From the NCBI GenBank assembly GCA_016710625.1, contig JADJVK010000003.1, positions 1 to 12,649 of the forward strand: a DNA stretch of 12,649 nucleotides, given 5' to 3'. This stretch comes from Saprospiraceae bacterium (GTDB lineage: Bacteria; Bacteroidota; Bacteroidia; Chitinophagales; Saprospiraceae). The position numbers and the translations under genes are program-made. Positions within the stretch are counted from its first letter, which is position 1; the number at the start of each line of letters is the position of its first letter. The notes beneath the pieces were generated by a model. It did not search any database. It was given only the letters and a program-made list of their open reading frames with translations, and had not been told where the DNA came from. Below, in pieces: positions 1 to 5,819 of the stretch.

Positions 1-165
1 GATTACAAAATATTGGATGATGCTGGTCAAGATACAGAATCCACAATCCTAAAACTTGGGGTGAGCAAGCAATGATGGCTCTTAACGGGAATGGGATAAA
101 CTTAAAAAATTTCAAGATTTCTTAGTGGCGGAAGAGATGCAGCAGATTTAGCTGATAATGATTAA
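1..165 (+). CDS. 3' end of an unidentified + strand gene (partial, frameshifted)
   Basis: The only + strand coding sequence recognised, running in from the left edge and ending at TAA 163-165. Protein-like sequence is spread over the three frames. The first piece reads DYKILDDAGQDTESTIL, the next KTWGEQAMMALNGNGINLKN, and the last SGGRDAADLADND before the stop. That implies at least two single-base indels, near 50-56 and 120-124. The tail is hydrophilic and acidic, with no membrane segment or motif I can assign to a family, so no function is given. It converges on tatA and is followed within one base by a hairpin terminator. That the stretch is coding is inferred from the protein-like pieces, the clean stop and the terminator position. 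Confidence 0.5.
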
Positions 166-202
166 AAAATAGCCTCGTTGGATTTCAAGCGAGGCTATTT
201 TT
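166..202. terminator. Bidirectional intrinsic terminator between convergent genes
   Basis: A perfect 12-bp inverted repeat has left arm AAAATAGCCTCG (166-177) and right arm CGAGGCTATTTT (190-201). The stem can extend inward by three more pairs past a bulged G at 189, leaving a small loop. The + strand arm ends in a T run. The left arm begins in an A run, which is a T run on the - strand. It starts one base after the + strand stop at 165 and lies 10 bases past the tatA stop at 212, so it fits a terminator for both convergent genes. Confidence 0.88.
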
Positions 203-211
203 ATATCTAAT

Positions 212-419
212 CTATTTTTCTTTTCTTCCTTCTATGCCCTCTTTTGTTATTTCGCTTTCAATAGTAGCTCTTGCACTGTGGAACTCTCTTACACCCTTCC
301 CAATTCCTCTCATCAGTTCAGGGGATTTTCTTACCACCGAACAATAATAATACTACGAAAAGAATCAGTATTAATTCATACCCTCCGGAATTATCAGCTA
401 AATTATCCAGCGTATTCAT
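212..419 (-). CDS. tatA: Twin-arginine translocase subunit TatA/E (one frameshift)
   Basis: TatA forms the protein-conducting element of the Tat pathway, which exports folded proteins across the inner membrane. ATG at 417-419 starts a short N-terminus, then one hydrophobic helix (ELILILFVVLLLF, about residues 15-27). The family hallmark follows: FGGKKIP, then in another frame ELMRGIGKGVREF, the amphipathic-helix start. The two parts join if one base is removed from the GGGG run at 321-324. The reconstructed product is then exactly 68 residues, ending at TAG 212-214, a normal TatA length with a charged tail. As sequenced, the frame stops right after the proline. No tatC is in the window. A TAnnTTTG box lies 33 bases upstream of the start. 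TatB is unlikely because of the short tail and the typical TatA FGG hinge. Confidence 0.9.
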
Positions 420-451
420 AATTTCAATTTTTACTAAAAAGAAATAATTGC

Positions 452-459
452 CAAATATA
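452..459 (-). promoter_or_regulatory. Candidate tatA promoter, -7 box TATATTTG
   Basis: On the - strand the sequence reads TATATTTG, an exact match to the Bacteroidota housekeeping -7 consensus TAnnTTTG. A start site a few bases downstream would give a leader of roughly 25-30 bases before the tatA ATG at 419. No clear TTG/TTTG -33 element lies at the right spacing, and such boxes occur by chance in AT-rich DNA. The 420-524 gap holds nothing else recognisable. Confidence 0.4.
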
Positions 460-524
460 CAACAAAAAATTGTGATTTTAAAATTATACTTTTATGACTC
501 AAGTTTGACAACAGTTTAATGAAA

Positions 525-1473
525 CTACTTTTTAGACCTATTTCTCGTAATCTTTCATCAAATATTCCCAGCTATGGTGGTTCATAATGTAATGGATTTT
601 CAGATGTAACACAATCTGCCAAACAAGTCAAATCCATCGTACTTCTTGGATGAAGAAAGAAAGGTATTGACAATCTTGGATTATGCCATTCTTCTCTTGG
701 TGGATTTACAACTCTGTGTGTTGTCGATTTTAAATAATTATTTGTCAACCGTTGGAGCATGTCGCCCACATTGATCACAATTTCATCAGCCTCAGGCACC
801 ACATCCAACCATTACTCTTCCATAGTAAGAACTTGTAATCCACCAGCAGAAGCACCAACTAGTAGTGTAATTAAATTAATATCTTCATGCTGCTCAGAGC
901 GGAGTGCATTTTTGGTTCTTCAGTAATAGGAGGATAATAGATGGCTCTTAATACTGCTATTTCGTATGAATTTTATCCTTGAAATAATTTTCTCCTATAT
1001 TTAAATGGATTGCAATGCTTTCAATAATTCCGAACCAGCCTTTTTGCGAGTGCTTTGTATAAGCTTATCCCCAGTTTCAGTAAGATTCCTGGGATTTCAG
1101 TGGTAGAAACATTGTCAGGATATTCAGATTTTATAGGGTCATTATCTGTAACAGTTTGGCCAATTTGAAAAAACTCTTTCAAATCCCCACATTCGACTAC
1201 TTTGCGTGTTCTTTTCAAATGAAGTATATCCTCTCTGCCCCGCTAATCCTGGAACTTCATATTTGGTTTGACTTCTAATGAATGAGCAAAAAATGATTTT
1301 GCATTAGTATAAAAACTATCAATTAAAGATTTTTGGAATACCATGATTAATAACTCCCACAAACCAATTTTGGGAAATGCATCACCTAGTTGACTTACAA
1401 ATTCTGCTCTTTGTTGGTCATTTCCGTTGACGAATGAAGATAAATCTACTAAAGGAATTGCTCTATTTGCCAT
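525..1473 (-). CDS. Isopenicillin N synthase-like Fe(II)/2-oxoglutarate-type oxygenase (heavily frameshifted)
   Basis: Non-haem iron oxygenase of the IPNS / 2OG-Fe(II) superfamily; the substrate cannot be told from sequence. ATG at 1471-1473 gives MANRAIPLVDLSSF, the usual N-terminal strand. Across frames one can read GFVGVINHGI (hidden by a compensating indel pair near 1330-1365), EVPGLAGQRGYTSF, GDLKEFFQIGQTV, then RAIYYPP and SEQHEDINLITLLVGASAG. The last carries the HxD half of the iron-binding triad. The third ligand is the His of STTHRVVNPP, and the co-substrate-binding RxS is in NPRLSIPFFLHP. The end is rebuilt as GEYL-ERLREIGLKK with TAG at 525-527, giving about 315 residues, the family's normal size. 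At least eight small indels are needed. It follows gldB by 42 bases with no clear promoter, so it is probably the last gene of a nadC-gldB transcript. Flavonol-synthase-like plant enzymes share this fold, so the IPNS name is structural only. Confidence 0.88.
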
Positions 1474-1515
1474 AACTTTTAGAATTTTTCAGTTAAAATA
1501 ATAATTTGGTTGATT

Positions 1516-2535
1516 TTATTTAGCTCTCTCAGGCTTATACTTGGCTTTATCCATAATGTATTGTGCATCAGAGATTTTAAATAATTCTGATACTGTAACA
1601 TTTGGATTGTGTTTCATAAAGATTCTACGATTTTCCAACCAATAAAAGTTTCCTGCTCTTCCTGGTGCTTCCACTAGGCATATTTGGAGCATTAGGGCTT
1701 GGATTTACTAATTTTTGAATTTTATCTCTATCAGTAGAATATAATATGTTTTCACTTATCAGGTGCAACCAAATATTTTGTTCGTTTTCAACACACCATT
1801 TAGTCTGTTTGTCAGTATATTCCATCAAAATACTATCTTGTTCGTTAGGCAACAAAATATTTTCTAAATAGAGTTTTCTTCCATTGTAAATCATTTGGTC
1901 CAACTTAATCGCTGACCCATTGGTTTCAACTGAATATCTTCTGCAATCGCTGCAATCACCTTTGATACTAAATGCTTTTTATCCTGACTTCTTTTGATAT
2001 AATTGGGTAAAAAAGCTTCCTCAAGAGATACTCCCCACCAAGAAACATATCCAAACCAATTCCAAATTTTGATTGTGTTGAATCTCCATATGTAATAATG
2101 GCATTAGAATACTCAGAAATAAAAGATAGGAATGAAGGTGTCTTTTTTTCTGGCATATAATATTTCATATACTTCATGGCTTGAGTCAAATCCTTTTCAA
2201 CATCTTGAAGATTTGGGAACACAATACCAACCGTATCTTGTAATTTTTTTATTGCAGGGAAAGTAATAAAACCTCTTACAGTGTTTTCAGGAGATTGTGG
2301 TGGTTCTGTAATGATTAAATTTTGAACGAAAATCTCTGAAAAATCAGGATATTTTTTCACTAAATTCGAAAGACCTAATTGAATATTATTGGTATCCAAT
2401 GCAAATAAATCTAAATCAAATCTATCTATTTTTACCGATAGGTCAATATTTATAACATCGGGTCTTTTCTTTATCACTTTTACAATGATAAAATGCGATA
2501 CCTAATAAAGAAAAAAAGAACTTACCCCATTTCAT
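1516..2535 (-). CDS. gldB: GldB-family gliding motility lipoprotein (frameshifted)
   Basis: Resembles GldB, a Bacteroidota lipoprotein required for gliding in flavobacteria; homologues also occur in non-gliding relatives. ATG at 2533-2535 gives MKWGKFFFSLLGIAFYHC followed by KSDKEK, a signal peptide ending in a candidate lipid-attachment Cys at residue 18. After a frameshift near 2465 comes INIDLSVKIDRFDLDLFALD, the family's N-terminal pattern. Then come YMKYYMPEKKTPSFLSFISE and FGIGLDMFLGGEY, the most recognisable block. Further indels near 1985, 1905 and 1650 separate HLVSKVIAAIAEDIQLKPMG, MIYNGRKLYLEN and the C-terminal VTVSELFKISDAQYIMDKAK, ending at TAA 1516-1518. The reconstructed length is about 339 residues, close to family size. 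It starts 3 bases after the nadC stop, implying co-transcription and probably translational coupling. No gldC or other gliding gene is present. Confidence 0.85.
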
Positions 2536-2538
2536 AAT

Positions 2539-3401
2539 TTAACCAATTATTTTAAAACTTAAATCCAAACTTTGAGCACTATGAGTTAATGCTCCAACAG
2601 AAATATATTGTACCCCAGTCATCGCCACTTGTCGGATAGTATGCAAATTAATTCCTCCTGAAGCTTCAGATTCGAATTGATCGCCAATTACTTCCACCGC
2701 TTCCACAAGTAGTGGTAACTCAAAATTATCTAGCATTATCCTATCAATAGTTCCTTTTCCAGCTTCCATTGCATCATACAGTTCTACTAGATTTCTAACT
2801 TCAACAGTAATTTTCAAATCTTCTAGATGGTTTGCTTTTCTGTATTCCAATACCTTGTTAATCGCATTTTTCACTCCACCAGCAGCTTCCACATGATTGT
2901 CTTTAATCATAAATCGATCGTAAAGACCAATTCTATGGTGTTGCAGCCACCTAATCTTACAGCCCATTTCTCCAAAAACCGTATATTAGGAGTTGTTTTT
3001 CTAGTATCCAATATCGTAACTGGCAAATCTTCCACTTCAAAAAAGTACTGATTAGATAGTGTTGCGATACCAGTCATTCGCTGCATAGTATTCAATAACA
3101 ACCTTTCCGCTTTTAGTAAAGCATGTGTATTTGCCTCGACCTCGAAAGCGATATCCCCTACATGAACAGGAGTGCCATCTTGAATTAAAATATTTACAAT
3201 TGCATTTGGATCTACCGTTAATAAAATTTGTTTTGCCACTTCCACCCCTGCCAAAACACCAACATCTTTTACTTTCAATATTGCTTTGCTTTTGCATCCG
3301 ATGGAATACAAGCCAAAAGTATGATCTCCATTTCCAATATCTTCTCTAAGTCCCCTTGCTATAAAATCCTGTAATTCAATTTGATTGATTGTTGCACTCA
3401 T
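2539..3401 (-). CDS. nadC: Nicotinate-nucleotide diphosphorylase (carboxylating), NadC (one frameshift)
   Basis: Quinolinate phosphoribosyltransferase makes nicotinate mononucleotide, CO2 and PPi from quinolinate and PRPP, the de novo entry to NAD in the cytoplasm. ATG at 3399-3401 starts MSATINQIELQDFIARGLRE, followed by DIGNGDHT, VLAGVEVA, the helix LLKAERLLLNTMQRMTGIAT and the signature ILDTRKTTPNIRFLEKWAVR. A missing base near 2947-2950 breaks the GG-NHHRIGLYD motif. The rest is in the other frame: RFMIKDNHVEAAGG, TVEV, DRIMLDNF and the C-terminal SEASGGINLHTIRQVAMTGV with its phosphate-binding loop. With one base added the gene is 864 nt, 287 residues, a standard length. The stop is TAA 2539-2541 and gldB begins 3 bases later. 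A full TTG / TAAATTTG promoter lies upstream. Identity is very secure. Confidence 0.97.
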
Positions 3402-3441
3402 TATAAAATATGTAAAATTGATTTTTAATAAATTTGAGCCG

Positions 3442-3473
3442 CAAATTTAAGCCAGTTTTATGAGAAAAACCAA
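3442..3473 (-). promoter_or_regulatory. Promoter for nadC-gldB (Bacteroidota type)
   Basis: On the - strand TTG (3471-3473) is followed after 21 bases by TAAATTTG (3442-3449), matching the Bacteroidota -33 / TAnnTTTG -7 pattern at an accepted spacing. The predicted start is near 3436, leaving about 35 bases to the nadC ATG at 3401. It lies between the barrel gene's stop (3493) and nadC, which makes an independent nadC-gldB-oxygenase transcription unit plausible. Confidence 0.55.
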
Positions 3474-3492
3474 TTTAATTGTACTCTAGAAA

Positions 3493-4241
3493 TTAAAACA
3501 ACACGGCTATTTTCAATAGAATATTGTTAGAAATTGCTTTTGAGGACTCTGCAACTGCATTTCCACTGTCTTGTTTGATTAGGACATTAGAATCTTTGGT
3601 TAGGTCTGCAAATCCTTGATTAAAATATAATCCTGCAGAAATTGATGTTTTTTCACTTATCTCATATTCAGAGCCTAAGCCAACTCCCCAAGATATATTC
3701 ATGGAGCTAATAGCACTTTTTGCATTTTCGTCAGTTCTAGAAGTGGTATTTGTTTTCAAATCTCCAGAGGCACTCGTTAATATACCTATTGTGAAAACAG
3801 GTAGCTCTGCAAAAAATCGCCAATAACCAAAATCCCTAGTTCTCATTTTGAGTCCAAATGGCAATTCAATATATTTAAATGATAATTGATGGTAGATCCA
3901 GCCGCTATCGGAGTCGCTCCAAGTCGAAGGCTATCGGGAAGTGTCGTAATATTTGGCCAATAATTACCAGCATTATTGTATTTCAACGTGCCACCTTGAT
4001 TGAAGAAAAACCCTAATCCACCCGTTACGGAATAGCTTTTTGAAAAATAATATTCAGCAATAAAACCAAACCTAAATCCTGCTTTACTGCCTCCACTTAC
4101 AATTCTTTTGTCGTTAGTGGACATCCAATTGATAGTTGGGCTGCACTGAAGTCCAAAACGATATTTATAGGATGGATATTGAGCAGATGCAACTGAATAA
4201 ATACACAAAAAAATGATACATAAAAAAGTGGGTTTCCACAT
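3493..4241 (-). CDS. PorT-family outer-membrane beta-barrel protein (one frameshift)
   Basis: Predicted outer-membrane beta-barrel of the kind annotated as PorT-like (OMP_b-brl_2) in Bacteroidota. The N-terminus MWKPTFLCIIFLCIYSVASA is a clean signal peptide with cleavage likely before the following Gln. The mature part opens with YRFGLQCSPTINW and continues with alternating amphipathic strands such as AGFRFGFIAEYYFS and YSVTGGLGFFFNQGGTLKYN. A missing A near 3870-3877 breaks HLKYIELPFGLKMRT, the typical mid-barrel motif. The second half resumes in another frame (WGVGLGSEYEIS, TSISAGLYFNQGFADL) and ends with ILLKIAVLF, a terminal strand ending in Phe as expected for BAM recognition. The reconstructed length is 249 residues. 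PorT proper is linked to type IX secretion, but the family is large and this member's role is unknown. Confidence 0.78.
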
Positions 4242-4262
4242 ATTACAATAATTATTTTGGTG

Positions 4263-4270
4263 TAAAGATA
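4263..4270 (-). promoter_or_regulatory. Weak candidate promoter for the beta-barrel gene
   Basis: The - strand reads TATCTTTA, one mismatch from the TAnnTTTG -7 consensus, 21 bases upstream of the ATG at 4241. No convincing -33 element is visible. It is the best candidate in the 58-base gap after the CAP-domain gene. Confidence 0.22.
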
Positions 4271-4299
4271 GGGAAAAGAATGCTGTAAATTATAAAATA

Positions 4300-4824
4300 T
4301 TAATTCTGAGAGTAGTTTTTCGATTTTAATGGTTTTGCAAAATCCTGCACCCAGCAATCTCCATATCTAGCTGCACCAAAATGAGTAAATTTAGTGCTCA
4401 TGATGTTTTTGCAATGGCTCGGGCTTTTCATCCATCCTACCAACACTGATTTGAAGTCATTATAACCCCAAGCAATATTTTCTGCAACTGCACTCCATTC
4501 ATAACCGGCTTGGTCAAGTCGTCTTGCAGGGGTCACTTCGGTCAGTGCCTCTATGATCGTGGTGGTATGCAAATTCATATCTTTTGCGTGTCGCATTGCA
4601 ACACTTTCTATTTTATTATCCCAAATTAGTGGCGGAGCTGGCGGCATATATCTGTTGCCACAATTACATCCTCTTTGGCGATAATAGTTCACCAAATCGA
4701 TACGTATCTGGGTTTAGATTCTCCGTCATATCACCAACATTTTCATCTTTAAATTTACGTTCCAGAGGGTTTTACTTCCAGTATTTAAAACGAACAACAC
4801 AAAACAAACAAAGATAATCCTCAT
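4300..4824 (-). CDS. Secreted CAP-domain protein (SCP/PR-1, YkwD-like), frameshifted
   Basis: CAP-superfamily extracytoplasmic protein; bacterial members are poorly understood and no enzymatic role should be assumed. The likely start is ATG 4822-4824, giving MRIIFVCFVLFVLN, a short signal-peptide-like segment. After frame changes comes IDLVNYYRQRGCNCGNRYMP, then PPLIWDNKIESVAMRHAKDM, the first CAP helix. The loop that should follow is hidden: in the displayed frame it is nonsense, but another frame at about 4540-4575 gives HHDHRGTDRSDP, matching the conserved H-x-GTDGS-P loop, so two compensating indels are likely. Then come TPARRLDQAGYEWSAVAENI (with the conserved AEN Glu), WMKSPSHCKNIM (conserved His) and GDCWVQDFA. 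Start to stop is 525 nt, about 174 residues, a normal size. The cysteines (C-N-C, SHC, GDC) could pair in the periplasm or outside. A TAnnTTTG box lies just upstream. Confidence 0.88.
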
Positions 4825-4852
4825 TGAAATTTTTTATTTAGAAACGAGTTAG

Positions 4853-4860
4853 CAAAGTTA
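4853..4860 (-). promoter_or_regulatory. Candidate promoter for the CAP-domain gene, -7 box TAACTTTG
   Basis: An exact TAnnTTTG match on the - strand (TAACTTTG) lies 28 bases upstream of the proposed ATG at 4824, giving a short leader. No clear TTG is found at the right distance upstream. It also supports the upstream choice of start for this gene. Confidence 0.4.
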
Positions 4861-5030
4861 ATATTATAAAACTTTTCTTATTGTTTTCTTAAAATAATAG
4901 TTATGATTTCATTTTGTGGAAAGGGTAATTAGTCCATTCTATTAGGTGAAGAACTAATTGAGAAAACAAACAACAGAAAAAACGAATTATTTAATCTGGT
5001 TTAGCTTATGATTTCTGTTTTATAGATTTT

Positions 5031-5044
5031 CATTTTGCAAAATG
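5031..5044. repeat. Perfect 14-bp palindrome CATTTTGCAAAATG
   Basis: The sequence equals its own reverse complement with no spacer, which is more typical of a dimeric regulator's binding site than of a terminator. It lies 68 bases past the Uma2 gene stop and about 207 bases upstream of the CAP-gene start. No regulator gene is nearby, and palindromes of this length can arise by chance in AT-rich DNA. Confidence 0.35.
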
Positions 5045-5111
5045 GGCATGACATTAAAAATAATACGGTATAATTAAAGTTTATATTGAGATCTTTTAAT
5101 AAAATAAGATA

Positions 5112-5771
5112 TTAAACCATTTTTTTCATTGCATCCATATTGGATTGGTAATCAAAAATGGCATCAACTGGAATTTCAAAACCTTTTATAACCTTGCTTT
5201 TGATCTCATCACCCATTCGATAAATATAGGGCTCAAAATAAATTGTATCCATTTCATTTAACAACAAATATTGCTCGATCAACCTTTTGTCAGGGTCTAT
5301 AATCCAATATTCCTTAATGTGGTGAAGGGCGTAATCTTCTTTTTTGATGGTTCTATCTGTTTTCTTGGTACTTTTTGACAAAATTTCTACAACAAAGTCT
5401 GGTGCTGGAAATAACACAGCATCAGCATCCAAATCTACCAATTTATCATTAGAAAAAAAGACGATATCAGGCTCATAATCATTTCTGCTTAAAGCAATCA
5501 TTGCTTTTTCAGTATAACAACGACCTAAGTTGTTTTTTCTAACATAATAACCTAAAATACAGGATAATAGCTCAGAAATCTCCAAATGCTTTTTGCTTGC
5601 AGGAGAATGAATTATTATCTTACCATTAATAAATTCCGCTTTATGATTGTCTTCTACCCAATCATAAAATGACAGCCTTTTTTGATGCTCCTGCTCTATA
5701 ATTCCATTTAATTCTTGAACAATGGACGGTGCATTTGTTTTCCTCAAAATTTTTGATATCACATCTTCCAT
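5112..5771 (-). CDS. Uma2 family (DUF820) PD-(D/E)XK nuclease-like protein, intact
   Basis: One of two genes in the window without a frameshift. Uma2/DUF820 proteins have a restriction-endonuclease-like fold and are predicted nucleases; the natural substrate and role are not established. From ATG 5769-5771 the product is 219 residues, with a helical N-terminus followed by the core. Candidate active-site residues are E46 (KAEFINGKI), D102 (YEPDIVFF) and E129 (PDFVVEILSKST). The family signature KKEDYALHHIKEYWIIDP follows at about 143-160. An ATG-less extension of 12 residues upstream (MYFRKKSYIFVI) is open, but it would run through the promoter -7 box, so I prefer the internal Met. The gene starts 48 bases after the pcrA stop and has its own strong promoter ending 5 bases before the ATG. 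No cognate partner gene adjoins it, so a toxin or defence role cannot be claimed. Confidence 0.92.
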   Translation of the reverse strand: MEDVISKILRKTNAPSIVQELNGIIEQEHQKRLSFYDWVEDNHKAEFINGKIIIHSPASKKHLEISELLSCILGYYVRKNNLGRCYTEKAMIALSRNDYEPDIVFFSNDKLVDLDADAVLFPAPDFVVEILSKSTKKTDRTIKKEDYALHHIKEYWIIDPDKRLIEQYLLLNEMDTIYFEPYIYRMGDEIKSKVIKGFEIPVDAIFDYQSNMDAMKKMV

Positions 5772-5776
5772 GATTA

Positions 5777-5807
5777 CAAATATATAGGACTTTTTTCTAA
5801 AATACAA
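5777..5807 (-). promoter_or_regulatory. Strong promoter for the Uma2 gene, possibly leaderless
   Basis: On the - strand TTG (5805-5807), a 20-base spacer and TATATTTG (5777-5784) match the Bacteroidota promoter consensus. Only five bases separate the box from the ATG at 5771. A start site at usual spacing would fall on or next to the A of the ATG, predicting a leaderless or nearly leaderless mRNA. It also favours 5771 over any upstream start. Confidence 0.6.
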
Positions 5808-5819
5808 TAGTTCACAGGA

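Larger units (their letters stand above)
4825..5111. other. Longest intergenic gap (287 bases): CAP promoter and a perfect palindrome
   Basis: Very AT-rich, and neither strand holds a credible gene; the best - strand ATG gives only MKIYKTEIIS. It holds the CAP-gene -7 box at 4853-4860, a loose 7-bp inverted repeat AATTAGT/ACTAATT (4927-4933 and 4953-4959) and a perfect 14-bp palindrome CATTTTGCAAAATG at 5031-5044. No T-run terminator is visible after the Uma2-family gene. Confidence 0.5.

Noticed and set aside
525..1473. True beta-lactam (isopenicillin N) synthase
   Set aside because: Only the superfamily fold, HxD…H and RxS are visible; no other beta-lactam pathway gene is nearby, and the family has many unrelated functions.
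2827..3051. Open + strand frame inside nadC
   Set aside because: It is antisense to the well-conserved NadC coding sequence, has no recognisable domain and no promoter; a shadow frame.
3052..3297. Cysteine- and glycine-rich - strand frame inside nadC
   Set aside because: It looks like a metal-binding peptide (CWCFGRGGSG…CNCK), but it is the alternative frame of the NadC helix region, whose true frame matches the family continuously.
5112..5807. Uma2-family gene as part of a defence or toxin-antitoxin system
   Set aside because: No partner gene, methyltransferase or mobile element adjoins it; neighbours are pcrA and a CAP-domain gene, and Uma2 proteins are common as solitary genes.
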